A stretch of 64,000 nt of DNA, from the NCBI RefSeq assembly GCF_000426305.1, contig NZ_AUFC01000012.1, positions 1 through 64,000 on the forward strand, given 5' to 3'. The stretch's first letter is position 1. Each line of letters begins with the position of its first letter. This DNA comes from Anaerovorax odorimutans DSM 5092 (lineage in GTDB: Bacteria; Bacillota; Clostridia; Peptostreptococcales; Anaerovoracaceae). This document shows positions 26,494-35,627 of this stretch, piece by piece. The notes beneath the pieces were generated by a model. That model saw only the letters and a list, made by a program, of their open reading frames with translations. It did not search any database and was not told where the DNA came from. Both the position numbers and the translations under genes were made by a program.

Positions 26494-29400
26494 ATGAAAT
26501 CGAAATTTATAAACAAGATGATTTCGGCAATTATATTTGTCAGTTTCATATTTCAGTTGGGTATGCCGGCTGCATATGCAGGAGAACCTCCTGCCAGCGC
26601 CGTTGCAGAGGTAACAAAGGAGGGGACCGTCACCTATACAGACACGCTTCAAGGAGCCTTTGACTTGATTGGCAGCGGAACAGGAACGATAAAGGTGCTT
26701 GAGGATATTGATTTAGGCGCTACAACCAATATAACTCAAACAACAGGCACAGTAACACTTGATTTAAATGGAAAGACCATTTCCGCAGCGTTAACGGATC
26801 AAAGTAAACTGGGCGTAGTTCGGATTGACTATAATGCAAATTTGACCATCACAGACAGCGGCGAAAACGGAGAAATAAGAAATGTGAGTGAGGGTTTAAT
26901 TGTACCAGCTGTCGCAACATCTGGAACACTATCCATGAATGACGGAAAGTTGTATGCAGAAGGTACTAATGGTATAGGAGGAACCGCTGTATCAGTTTAT
27001 AGAGGAACAGTAACAATGACCGGCAACGCTTGCCTTGAGGGGATACAATTTGCTATACAGACAACAGGTGGTACAATAAATATTCAGGGGGGAGATTTAA
27101 TTGGTAATTATGGTATTTATTGCGGTAACAACGGTAATTTAAATATGACAGGAGGCTTGATTCAAGGTAAAGATCGTTCGATTGCTTGCAATGGTAAAAA
27201 TAACATTACAATTGACGGAGGAATACTGATCGGGACGGCATTTGACAATAATGACGAAGCCGCAACTGGCTCCATTCTTTTCAACAGCGGAGCAATCTTC
27301 GGAGATACAAAGGAAGGAGATAATTACTATAGTTCAACTTCTTGGACAGATATGACAAGCCTGACCGGCTGGCAGGCAAAGGGGAGTGCTGTCTTGCCGA
27401 TTGATGCAGAGATACCAAGCGCTAAAACTTTTACGGTTCCAAAAGATGCAACTCTTACGATTGAAGACGGAGCAACCCTTACCAACAACGGTACGTTATT
27501 ATTGAACGGCACGCTGAATGGCACAGGGACCCTTGCAGGGTCAGGTGACTTCAAAACCACTAGGTTTACAGCGGATGATATTCAGGACATTCCAGATCAA
27601 CCCTATACCGGAAGTGCAGTTGAGCCTGAAGTGACGATAGTCCGAATGGGTAAGGAATTTACCGTTGATGCAACCAGCTATACAAAAACTTATGAGAATA
27701 ACATAAATGCAGGGACTGCAAAGGTAATCTTTACAAATACAGCAGATTCAAATGATAAGATAGAGAAAACATTTAAAATTGTTAGTGCCGTTGCAGAGGT
27801 AACAAAGCAGGGGACCGTCACCTACCTAGAAACGCTTCAAGGAGCCTTTGACTTGATTGGCAGCGGAACAGGAACGATAAAGGTGCTTCAAGATATTGAT
27901 TTAGGCTCCGCAACCAATATAACCCAATCAACGGGCACAGTAACACTTGATTTGAACGGAAAGACCATTTCTGCAGCGTTAACAGATCAAAGTAAACTGG
28001 GTTTATTTCTGATTAATTTTAATGCAAATTTGACCATCACAGACAGCGGCGAGAAAGGAGAAATACGAAACGTTGCAAGTGATGATTTCCCTTTACCGGT
28101 TATCAGAACCTATGGAACGCTATTCATAAATGACGGGAAGCTGTATGCAGAAGATAGTGGAGTGACATATGCAGTAGGAATTGCTGTAATAGTTTCTGCT
28201 GGAACAGCTACAATTACCGGCAACGCTTGTCTTGAGGGGAAGCAAGATGCTTTAGACACAACAGGCGGTACAGTAAACATTCAAGGTGGACATTTCATTG
28301 GGGATGATGGTATTTGGTGCACCCTTAACGGTAGCTTGAATATGACAGGAGGACTAATTCAGGGTACACATAGCTCGATTCTTAGCAATGGTGTAAATAA
28401 CATTGCAATTGACGGAGGAGTACTGATCGGGACGGTATGGGATAACAATGACGCAGCCGCAACTGGCTCCATTATTTTCAACAATGGAGCAATCTTCGGA
28501 GATACAAAGGAAGGAGACAATTACTATAATCCAGATGCTTGGACGGATATGACAAGCCTGACCGGCTGGCAGATAAAGGGAAGTGCTGTCTTGCCGATTG
28601 ATGCAGAGATACCAAGCGGTAAAACCTTTACTGTTCCAAAAGATGCAACCCTTACGATTTTAGATGAAGCAACTCTTACCAACAACGGTACGTTATTATT
28701 GAATGGTACGCTGAATGGCACAGGGACGATTGCAGGGTCAGGAGACTTTAAGGCGAATGTATTTACAGCCAAAGTATTAACGACGAACGTATTCACAGCA
28801 GACGATATTCAAGATATTCCGGATCAGACCTATACCGGCAGTGCTGTCTTGCCGGAGGTAACCTTTAATGCGAAAGCTCTAATGGGCAAGGAATTTATAG
28901 CTGATGCAAGCAGCTATGCGAAGTCTTATGAGAATAACATAAATGCAGGGACTGCAAAGGTAATATTTACAAATACAGCAGATGCGAATGATAAGCTAGA
29001 GAAATCCTTTAAAATTGTACAATCCGGTACGACCTTTGACGGCGGGATGAAAGCCTATAACGGCACCACAGAAACAAACAGCTTTACATACGGCGATACC
29101 ATTACCGTAAAGGTGACGCCAAAGGCAACAGGCACTGCACCGGCAGTAAATAGTTTAAAGCTGCGCAGCTTTTCCGCACCAACAGCCAATCAGATGGCTT
29201 TATTTGCAGGAACCACGCAGATCACAGAGCCTGTAAATGCGGACAATAATGGTATTTACACGATTACTTATAATACAAAAGAAAAAGGACTTGCAATTGG
29301 TGACAATACGATAACCGCAAAATATACAGGCAATAGCAATATGGCAGATTACAGCGAAAATATAACGGTTACATTGCATAAAAAGGTAATCACCGCAGCA

Positions 29401-31203
29401 GTGGTGAATGATTCTGATGCTTCTGCAAGCAAGGAATATGACGGAACAAACAGCTTTATGGGTGTTGCGCTTAACTCTTTGACAGGGGTGGAAAGCGGTG
29501 ATACTGTAAAAGCAACCGCGGAGGGTACGGTAACCGATTCAAATGTTGGTACAGATAAAGCTTTCACTGCAAGCGGCATTGTTTTGGAGGGTGATGATAA
29601 AGACTACTACAGACTCAGCATTGATGAAGCCGTGATCAGCGGGAAGGTAGCAATTACACAGGCAACGGCTGCGGGTGTGGATCAAGAGCTGCAAGTGGTA
29701 AAAGACCTGGCAAAAGAGTATACCTTTGATTTAAGTAAGCTGCTTCCTGATCTTTCTGAGAGCAAGCGTTTTGGAGAGATTGCCTACACCGTAGAAGCAG
29801 TCAGCAATACAGACAATGTTTTGGCACAGAATCCTGCAGACAGTGATATTCAAGACGGTAAAATAACGATAAAGGTGGCGAAGGTACCTGCAAAAGACAA
29901 AACAGCATCCATACAGATTAAAGTGGCCTCTGATAATTACAAGGCTTTTACCGCTGATTTGAGTTTGAAAACCGTAGATAAGATACCGCTGAACATGGAA
30001 GCTGAGTTTACGGGGGGAACGTATAACGGAAAAGAGTGTGCTTATACAGGTACACCGACTTTTAAGAATGGTGAAAAACCCGTATCGGGCATTACCTATA
30101 CAGCAAAATATGCGGGCCGAGACGATACAAGCTACACGGAAAGCGAAACTGCGCCAATCAATGCAGGAAAATACAACCTGATCCTTACAGTAAGTGGAGA
30201 AAGCACAAATACCTATGGGGGCACAACTACTATCGACTTTGAAATTAAGAAGAAGCAAATAGTTGCTAAGCCAAATGATGTAAGCATCAAATCCAATGCA
30301 TCCTTTCCTCAATATTCTTGGAGCGTGGAAACAGGTATTTCAGGGGAAATAATTTCCGCAACCAATGGGGAAAGGATTGCGATGGAAGCACAGGAGAATG
30401 GTACAAAGCTTCCTGCTGTAAAGACAGGTACCTTTGATATTGTATTTACCACAGCACCTACATTTCAACTAAGCGGTGATATTGAAAAAAACTATAATAT
30501 TCAAATTGGGAAAGGTAAGCTGACGGTTATAAAGCACAACTCCGGAGGAAATAGTAGCTCGGGTAAGAATTCATCATCTGGTTCCCATAAAGGCAACACT
30601 TCAACAGATACAAGTACAAAGAATACCGATACAATAACACAAGGTAAAATTTCATTTAGCGATATAGCTAATCATTGGGCAAAGGACGACATTGAGTTTG
30701 TAACAGAAAAAGGATTGTTTAGTGGTACAGGGAACGGTAACTTTTCACCAAATATGTCTATGACAAGAGGTATGTTTGTTACAGTACTTGGCAGACTTGC
30801 TAACGCTGATGTGAGCAGCTATACCAATAGCAACTTTACTGATGTAAAAGCAAATGCTTATTATATGCCATATATTCAGTGGGCGGGTGAAAAAGGCATT
30901 GCCAATGGTGTCTCTGGAACAGGATTTGCGCCAGACCAAAGTATAACCCGTGAACAGATGGCAGTTATTATGGTAAGCTATGCAAAATCCATAGGCTTTG
31001 AATTACCGCAGGTAAATAAAGAAAATACTTTTACAGATAATGGAGAAATATCAAGCTATGCTAAAGAAGCAGTAAAGCAGATGCAGATTGCAGGTGTACT
31101 AGCAGGAAAGGACGGCAACAAGTTTGATCCGAAGGGTACAGCTACCAGAGCTGAGGTTAGTGCAGTGCTTAAGCGCTTTGCAGAATTGGTTCAAAAGAAA
31201 TAA
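26494..31203 (+). CDS. large SLH surface protein with duplicated beta-helix unit
   Basis: A 1569-residue exported protein. The signal peptide ends near AAYAGEPPAS (residues ~24-34). Residues ~36-840 contain two copies of a 396-residue unit with short repetitive motifs (LDLNGKTISA, GGTINIQGG, NMTGGLIQG) that suggest a right-handed beta helix. After these come Ig-like/YDG-type domains (SKEYDGTNSFMGV), further beta-rich modules, a Gly/Ser/Asn linker (~1350-1375), and three SLH repeats from ~1385 to the end (FSDIANHWAKDDIEF, TNSNFTDVKANAYY, NTFTDNGEISSYAKEA). It should be anchored to the wall polymer and displayed outside. AAAAGGAG precedes the ATG. The gene is monocistronic. Its ligand is unknown. 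Confidence 0.9.
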   Translation: MKSKFINKMISAIIFVSFIFQLGMPAAYAGEPPASAVAEVTKEGTVTYTDTLQGAFDLIGSGTGTIKVLEDIDLGATTNITQTTGTVTLDLNGKTISAALTDQSKLGVVRIDYNANLTITDSGENGEIRNVSEGLIVPAVATSGTLSMNDGKLYAEGTNGIGGTAVSVYRGTVTMTGNACLEGIQFAIQTTGGTINIQGGDLIGNYGIYCGNNGNLNMTGGLIQGKDRSIACNGKNNITIDGGILIGTAFDNNDEAATGSILFNSGAIFGDTKEGDNYYSSTSWTDMTSLTGWQAKGSAVLPIDAEIPSAKTFTVPKDATLTIEDGATLTNNGTLLLNGTLNGTGTLAGSGDFKTTRFTADDIQDIPDQPYTGSAVEPEVTIVRMGKEFTVDATSYTKTYENNINAGTAKVIFTNTADSNDKIEKTFKIVSAVAEVTKQGTVTYLETLQGAFDLIGSGTGTIKVLQDIDLGSATNITQSTGTVTLDLNGKTISAALTDQSKLGLFLINFNANLTITDSGEKGEIRNVASDDFPLPVIRTYGTLFINDGKLYAEDSGVTYAVGIAVIVSAGTATITGNACLEGKQDALDTTGGTVNIQGGHFIGDDGIWCTLNGSLNMTGGLIQGTHSSILSNGVNNIAIDGGVLIGTVWDNNDAAATGSIIFNNGAIFGDTKEGDNYYNPDAWTDMTSLTGWQIKGSAVLPIDAEIPSGKTFTVPKDATLTILDEATLTNNGTLLLNGTLNGTGTIAGSGDFKANVFTAKVLTTNVFTADDIQDIPDQTYTGSAVLPEVTFNAKALMGKEFIADASSYAKSYENNINAGTAKVIFTNTADANDKLEKSFKIVQSGTTFDGGMKAYNGTTETNSFTYGDTITVKVTPKATGTAPAVNSLKLRSFSAPTANQMALFAGTTQITEPVNADNNGIYTITYNTKEKGLAIGDNTITAKYTGNSNMADYSENITVTLHKKVITAAVVNDSDASASKEYDGTNSFMGVALNSLTGVESGDTVKATAEGTVTDSNVGTDKAFTASGIVLEGDDKDYYRLSIDEAVISGKVAITQATAAGVDQELQVVKDLAKEYTFDLSKLLPDLSESKRFGEIAYTVEAVSNTDNVLAQNPADSDIQDGKITIKVAKVPAKDKTASIQIKVASDNYKAFTADLSLKTVDKIPLNMEAEFTGGTYNGKECAYTGTPTFKNGEKPVSGITYTAKYAGRDDTSYTESETAPINAGKYNLILTVSGESTNTYGGTTTIDFEIKKKQIVAKPNDVSIKSNASFPQYSWSVETGISGEIISATNGERIAMEAQENGTKLPAVKTGTFDIVFTTAPTFQLSGDIEKNYNIQIGKGKLTVIKHNSGGNSSSGKNSSSGSHKGNTSTDTSTKNTDTITQGKISFSDIANHWAKDDIEFVTEKGLFSGTGNGNFSPNMSMTRGMFVTVLGRLANADVSSYTNSNFTDVKANAYYMPYIQWAGEKGIANGVSGTGFAPDQSITREQMAVIMVSYAKSIGFELPQVNKENTFTDNGEISSYAKEAVKQMQIAGVLAGKDGNKFDPKGTATRAEVSAVLKRFAELVQKK
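26599..29020 (+). repeat. 1188-bp in-frame tandem duplication
   Basis: The unit beginning GCCGTTGCAGAGGTAAC at 26599 starts again at 27787, exactly 1188 bases (396 codons) later. Long blocks are nearly identical at DNA level (for example from the GGAACAGGAACGATAAAGGTGCTT stretch), while the middle part differs more. The second unit runs to about 29020 and carries a small insertion with the TTAACGACGAACGTATTCACAG block around 28760-28800. Confidence 0.9.
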
Positions 31204-31275
31204 GTATTTTTATAACTTTCTATATCAGCAAAATATTGAAGCTCTATCAAAATTAATATAAGACTATATTATAGT

Positions 31276-31384
31276 AAAAGACAGTGTTCGTAACTTGATT
31301 TATGATGTGACCCCTAAAAGTTAGACCTAAAAATCTAACTTTTAGGAGGTCAGTTTTTTATTCAAGTACTGATACTGTCTTTTT
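31276..31384. terminator. nested long inverted repeat; IS-end-like terminator
   Basis: The inner arms TGACCCCTAAAAGTTAGA (31308-31325) and TCTAACTTTTAGGAGGTCA (31334-31352) pair with one bulged base and are followed by GTTTTTT, so this can end transcription of the SLH gene. The outer flanks also pair: AAAAGACAGTGTTCGTAACTTGA (31276-31298) with TCAAGTACTGATACTGTCTTTT around 31362-31384. The inner arms look like terminal repeats of IS3-family elements; no transposase remains. Confidence 0.65.
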
Positions 31385-31390
31385 TAATAT

Positions 31391-31468
31391 GGTAAACTTT
31401 GCACTGAGTTTACCAAAAATTGAAAGAGTGTTACCGCTTGTGCAGATTTTCGACCGCTTGTGCAAAAT
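31391..31468. mobile_element. possible solo mobile-element end with direct repeats
   Basis: GGTAAACT (31391-31398) and AGTTTACC (31407-31414) form a perfect dyad. Behind it ACCGCTTGTGCARA occurs twice, at 31433 and 31453, spaced exactly 20 bases. Repeated short blocks of this kind are typical of IS21-type termini, so this may be a relic. No element body is present in 31204-31855, which otherwise holds no gene. Confidence 0.35.
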
Positions 31469-31855
31469 ACCTTGTTAACAATATTATAATATGGTAGCTT
31501 AAAAATGTTACATGACTTATCGGTAAACGAAAGAGTTTAACCTACCTAAAAGTCTCTTGGTATTTTATTATGAAAATTTCTCATTAATATATTGAGTGAA
31601 ATAAAAGAACCTTAATAATTGATAGACTTTTAATTATTAAATTGATTAAATATGTAAATTATGCAATGGATATTTTGATTTAGTAATTTTACTCTTTTAT
31701 TTATTGTGGTAAGAAAAAGGTGTTTAAGAGATTAAAACTTATGAAATAGATGATATTAAAGTATATACATGGTATAATTTGGTATAAAAGAGTAATTGTT
31801 AGGATAAAAATCGTAATGTACAGCTAGAAAATATATTAAATAAGGAAGCAAATAT

Positions 31856-32989
31856 ATGTTGGCAAAATTTGATGCAGTAAATATCATATGTAATTGTATA
31901 AAAAAGATAGAGAAAAAATATATCATACTGAACTTAGTAGTGATGATTGTTTTGATAATAGGAGTAATAATTATATTCAATAATTATGAGTGGTATGATA
32001 CTACTATCGTTAAAATTAAAAGAGTAGAAAGTTCATTAAGTAATGTTCAAAGTGGTACGGAAGAAAAATATTATGACCAGGAAATATCAGGAATCATAAT
32101 GAATGGTGACTTTAAGGGACAAAGTGCATCTTTGAAAAACGAGTATTCATTGTCAGGTGTCCTTGATGATAAGTATAAGCCTGGAGATGAGGTTTTTATT
32201 AAAATTAATGCTAATGATAATGGAATTTCAGGATCTATTTTGAATTTAAAAAGAGATAAATATATGGCTATTGTATTAGCTTTATTTATTTTTTTACTTT
32301 TTGTTGTGACAAACAAAAAAGGATTCTTTATTTTTATTTCTCTTTTTGTAAATATATGTGTATTATGGTATGCTTTAGCTTTAAATCATAAAGGCTATAA
32401 TATTTTAATAATTAGTATATGTCTTGTACTTTTCTTTACTTTTTTTTCTTTAATTTTCATAAGCGGATTAAAAAAGAAAACTTTCGTTGCCATACTTTCC
32501 ACATTGATTTCGTTATTTATTACAATGATAATATTCAAAATTTTTATGATTTATACACAAGGGGTAGACTATACCTATATGGAGTATAATACAGGTCAAA
32601 ATTCTTTGTCGGGTCTTTTTCTATCACAAATATTAATAGGAGGAATGGGAGCTATAATGGATGTAGCAATAACCGAAGCATCGGCAATTAACGAATTAGT
32701 TAATATAAACAAAGAGATATCCATAAAAACTTTAATAAAGTCAGGCTATGAAGTGGGTTATGACATTATGGGAACGATGATTAACATTTTGCTTTTTACT
32801 TATATTTGCGGAATAATTCCATTAATTATATTAAAAATGAAGAACAATATAAAAATAAGTACAATTGTGACTCAAATACCAATGGAAATATATGGGTTTA
32901 TGATAGGAAGTATAGGAGTTCTGCTGGCTATACCAATTTCTTTGTTTACTTCAATTGTTATATTTAAAAAGTTGAGGAGGCTCATATGA
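31856..32989 (+). CDS. YibE/F-family membrane protein (first of pair)
   Basis: A 377-residue polytopic membrane protein. One N-terminal helix (~24-42) is followed by an extracytoplasmic or OB-like beta segment (~45-135) and then about seven helices. The stretch GGMGAIMDVAITEASA and the following Lys/Gly-rich ISIKTLIKSGYEVGYDIMGTMIN match the YibE/F family. The function is unknown. AAGGAAG precedes the ATG, and the last bases overlap the next gene (ATGA), so the two are translationally coupled. Confidence 0.85.
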   Translation: MLAKFDAVNIICNCIKKIEKKYIILNLVVMIVLIIGVIIIFNNYEWYDTTIVKIKRVESSLSNVQSGTEEKYYDQEISGIIMNGDFKGQSASLKNEYSLSGVLDDKYKPGDEVFIKINANDNGISGSILNLKRDKYMAIVLALFIFLLFVVTNKKGFFIFISLFVNICVLWYALALNHKGYNILIISICLVLFFTFFSLIFISGLKKKTFVAILSTLISLFITMIIFKIFMIYTQGVDYTYMEYNTGQNSLSGLFLSQILIGGMGAIMDVAITEASAINELVNINKEISIKTLIKSGYEVGYDIMGTMINILLFTYICGIIPLIILKMKNNIKISTIVTQIPMEIYGFMIGSIGVLLAIPISLFTSIVIFKKLRRLI

Positions 32990-33795
32990 TAAAAGCATTA
33001 GCTGTGGTTTTAGTTATACTGCTTTATATAGTTGGTGGAAATCGCGGAATAATAACTTTCAAATCACTTTTTTTTAATATTGCCGTTCTTTCCCTTTCAA
33101 TATTGCTGATGACTTATGGTTGGGATCCGGTGATTGTTACATTTATCAGCAGCTTGATAATATGCTATATTACTTTATTTTATCAAAATGGTAAAAATTC
33201 TAAAACTATTGCATCATTTTTTTCTGTTGTTGTAGTTTTATTGGTTTTATTTTCTCTATCATATTATGTGGGATATGAGGCTCATCTTGGAGGTATTGAT
33301 GAGATAATTCGATACGAAGATGAAATAGATATGCTTTCTCATGATATTAATATTAATATGTCTAAAATAGCTGTTGCAATGATTATTACAGGACTGATTG
33401 GAGCTGCAATAGATGCGTCAATAGCAATTGCATCTGCTGTTTATGAAGTGTATAAAAACAATAGATGTTTAAACTTAATGGAATTGTTTAAATCAGGTAT
33501 TAATATCGGCAGCGATATTTTGGGAGCATCAGTGAATACTTTATTTTTTGCATGTCTTGGAGAGTCCTTATCCATGTTTGCGTTATTAAAGATTTATAAA
33601 TATTCCATATTAGATTTAATTAATTCAAAAGCATTTTGCCAGGAATTTATAAATATTATTATCAGCTGCATAGCTTGTATTTTAGTTATACCTTTAACTG
33701 CAATAATTGTTTCTTACATTCTTAAGAATCCAAATAAATTTGAAAAACATCTTTTAAAAGATGAATTGTTTTTAGATTTTAATAAAGAAAAATAG
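32986..33795 (+). CDS. YibE/F-family membrane protein (second of pair)
   Basis: A 269-residue paralogue lacking the N-terminal beta segment. The motif GLIGAAIDASIAIASAVYEV matches the family signature in the upstream partner, followed by LFKSGINIGSDILGASVNTL. About seven hydrophobic helices. GAGGAGG precedes the ATG, which overlaps the partner's stop codon. YibE/F proteins often occur as such pairs and probably form one membrane complex. The substrate is unknown. Confidence 0.85.
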   Translation: MIKALAVVLVILLYIVGGNRGIITFKSLFFNIAVLSLSILLMTYGWDPVIVTFISSLIICYITLFYQNGKNSKTIASFFSVVVVLLVLFSLSYYVGYEAHLGGIDEIIRYEDEIDMLSHDININMSKIAVAMIITGLIGAAIDASIAIASAVYEVYKNNRCLNLMELFKSGINIGSDILGASVNTLFFACLGESLSMFALLKIYKYSILDLINSKAFCQEFINIIISCIACILVIPLTAIIVSYILKNPNKFEKHLLKDELFLDFNKEK

Positions 33796-33813
33796 ATAAG
33801 GAAGCTTTATATA

Positions 33814-33847
33814 ATTAAATAAGATAATTAGCTTTATCTTATTTAAT
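33814..33847 (+). terminator. AT-rich hairpin after the YibE/F pair
   Basis: ATTAAATAAGATAA (33814-33827) and TTATCTTATTTAAT (33834-33847) form a perfect 14-bp stem with a 6-base loop. There is no T run after it; a weak terminator or 3' stabiliser. Confidence 0.5.
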
Positions 33848-33871
33848 ATCGGATAACTTGTTCTTTTCTAG

Positions 33872-34024
33872 AAAAATAAGCCCAGATATATTAAAACTGC
33901 AGTAGAAAAAGTATTAAGAGAGTATTCTTATAAAAAGAATGCTGATAGAATATCAATAAGCTTTAAGACATCTGAAGGAGCGAGAAAAGGGGTGTCTGCT
34001 ATACTTATGATTATTAATGCATAA
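33872..34024 (+). pseudogene. C-terminal remnant of a GT1-family glycosyltransferase
   Basis: An open stretch of 50 codons without start or ribosome binding site reads ...YIKTAVEKVLREYSYKKN then ADRISISFKTSEGARKGVSA and ends at TAA. This matches the C-terminal helix pair of UDP-glycosyltransferases of the macrolide/YjiC type (pattern AV-x2-VL, then S-F-x3-GGA). The rest of the gene is gone; the repeats at 34055 follow directly. Recognition is from memory of the family pattern. Confidence 0.5.
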
Positions 34025-34054
34025 ATGTCTTCCATACTGTTGTCGCGGGTGAGT

Positions 34055-34345
34055 GTTATAATAATTCCTGTGATTGAGACAGCGTTGCTGTAAGGTAGGA
34101 ATTATTGAAACATGTTTGGATAACTTGTGGCATGTTATAATGGTTTCTATGATTGAGACAGCGTTGCTGTAAGGTAGGAATTATTGAAACATGTTTGGAT
34201 AACTTGTGGCATGTTATAATGGTTTCTATGATTGAAACAGCGTTGCTGTAAGGATGAAACCATTGAAACATGTTTGGCAGTTTGTGGCATGTTATAATGG
34301 TTTCTATGATTGAAACAGCGTTGCTGTAAGGTAGGAATCATGTAT
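34055..34345 (+). repeat. tandem palindromic repeat, 3.7 copies of 79 bp
   Basis: Units begin with GTTATAAT at 34055, 34134, 34213 and 34291 (periods 79, 79 and 78). Each holds an inner hairpin ACAGC-GTT-GCTGT, flanked by an asymmetric internal loop (ATGATTGA on the left, AAGGT on the right) and outer arms that change together between copies: AATAATTCCT/AGGAATTATT in copy 1 and AATGGTTTC/GAAACCATT in copy 3. The linker (about CATGTTTGGATAACTTGTGG) is also conserved, so this is not a CRISPR array. Confidence 0.9.
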
Positions 34346-34392
34346 GGAATATTAAGATAACGTGTTATAAAATATTTTAGGTGGTGATTGTA

Positions 34393-34971
34393 ATGCAAAG
34401 TATATTGCTGGCATATCTGAAAAAAGATGAGATGAATATCATAAAAAATGAAATCAAATTAAAAGATTATGAAATACAAGAAGCAGTATGTGCCGAAGAT
34501 CTTATAGCTTTGCCAGCATTTGCTCTGATAATTGATCCAACTTTATTACAGACTGATGAAATTAATATGATTCTTGATTATTTTGGAGAAATTGATGTTT
34601 TTTCAGAAACAATTATTTTTACAAATCAAGTTGAATTACCGAAGAAATTAAAAGGTAAGATAAAATTATATGAGAAATTTGAAGATGTAGTTTCTGAACT
34701 AAAGTATATAATTCTTTCTGCGTATCAAAAAACTAAAAAAGCAGATGATTTTAGTAGTAAATTATCATATGGAATCTTAATTTTAAGTGAAATAAGAAAA
34801 AAGCCTGGCATAACTACGAAACAATTAGCGAAACGCTGTGAAAGATCTGAACGAACAATACAGAGATACATTGAGGCACTGCGGGCAGCAGGAGAGTGGA
34901 TAGAATATGATACAACTATAAAAGGGTGGAAGCTTTTAGAGGGAAAATCAGTACTTTGGGGGGATTTCTAA
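34393..34971 (+). CDS. HTH protein with receiver-like N-terminal domain
   Basis: 192 residues. The C-terminal ~75 residues carry a winged HTH_11-type domain (ITTKQLAKRCERSERTIQRYIEALRAAGEWIEYD). The N-terminal ~105 residues alternate beta strands and helices and may be a degenerate receiver-like fold, but the acidic pocket is not convincing. ATG at 34393 with AGGTGGTG upstream is preferred over in-frame GTGs at 34381. The gene lies just behind the tandem repeats, which could therefore act in its leader. Target genes are unknown. Confidence 0.65.
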   Translation: MQSILLAYLKKDEMNIIKNEIKLKDYEIQEAVCAEDLIALPAFALIIDPTLLQTDEINMILDYFGEIDVFSETIIFTNQVELPKKLKGKIKLYEKFEDVVSELKYIILSAYQKTKKADDFSSKLSYGILILSEIRKKPGITTKQLAKRCERSERTIQRYIEALRAAGEWIEYDTTIKGWKLLEGKSVLWGDF

Positions 34972-35109
34972 AGAAATTATTTTAAGTGCCAGATATTTAA
35001 TTAAATTGTCTTGTTTCAAAAAAAGCTTAGGTATTAGAAAATCTAGAAAATTACAATATAGGAAAAAGTTATATTGGCATTTTATGAAAGAGTAAACGGA
35101 GGTGTGAAA

Positions 35110-35580
35110 TTGTGCATTTCGGAATTAACAAAGTTATTGGAAGAACGAAATTCCTTGATTGATACATTGAAAATACATGATTTAAGTGAATTAGATATGA
35201 AAATTGTATCAGCAATTTTAGAAATTATAAATGAGGATAAGCCAATTATATTTCTTGATGAATATGATGTTAAAGATATGATTTGCGGGAAAGTAGGTTT
35301 GCACTTTATGGCTTCATCGTTTATGTTAACAGAGTTGAATCATAAAATTCAACATATTTTAAAAGATGAAATATTTAATACTGAAGTTTTTGACGCAGAG
35401 AATATTTTACTTTACATATCTTGCGGTAAAGATATATCAATACAAGTTATTAATAAAATTGCATCTGAAATAAAATCACATGTTAAACTTGAAGTACAGA
35501 TAAAACTTGGATGTGGAATAAGTGATGATGAAAATATAATTCATGTTTATGTAATATACAGCAGAAATAAAAGAATATAA
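35110..35580 (+). CDS. FtsZ C-terminal-domain-like protein, no GTPase domain
   Basis: 156 residues from a TTG placed six bases after GGAGGT. Residues ~45-156 follow the FtsZ C-terminal domain: PIIFLDEYDVKDMICGKVGLHFM resembles the INLDFADVKTIM...GxALM stretch, ENILLYISCGKDISIQVINKIASEI resembles GVLLNITGGxDLSLFEVNEAAEI, and VQIKLGCGISDDENIIHVYVIYS resembles NIIFGxxIDxxLxDEIRVTVIAT. The N-terminal GTP-binding domain with its GGGTGTG loop is absent, so it cannot polymerise like FtsZ on its own. It could bind FtsZ and block or tune division, or be a domesticated fragment. The match is by eye and needs a profile search. Confidence 0.6.
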   Translation: MCISELTKLLEERNSLIDTLKIHDLSELDMKIVSAILEIINEDKPIIFLDEYDVKDMICGKVGLHFMASSFMLTELNHKIQHILKDEIFNTEVFDAENILLYISCGKDISIQVINKIASEIKSHVKLEVQIKLGCGISDDENIIHVYVIYSRNKRI

Positions 35581-35627
35581 ATTTTATGTAAGACGCATTA
35601 TTTTAGCTATATGAGGTACAAGGAATT

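Noticed and set aside
29731-30312. Long minus-strand frame of 193 codons inside the SLH gene
   Set aside because: Lies fully inside a well-supported gene, has Cys-rich low-sense composition and no start signal.
34055-34345. Regular array resembling CRISPR
   Set aside because: The parts between the hairpins are also conserved, so there are no unique spacers, and the period is 79. No cas genes are nearby.
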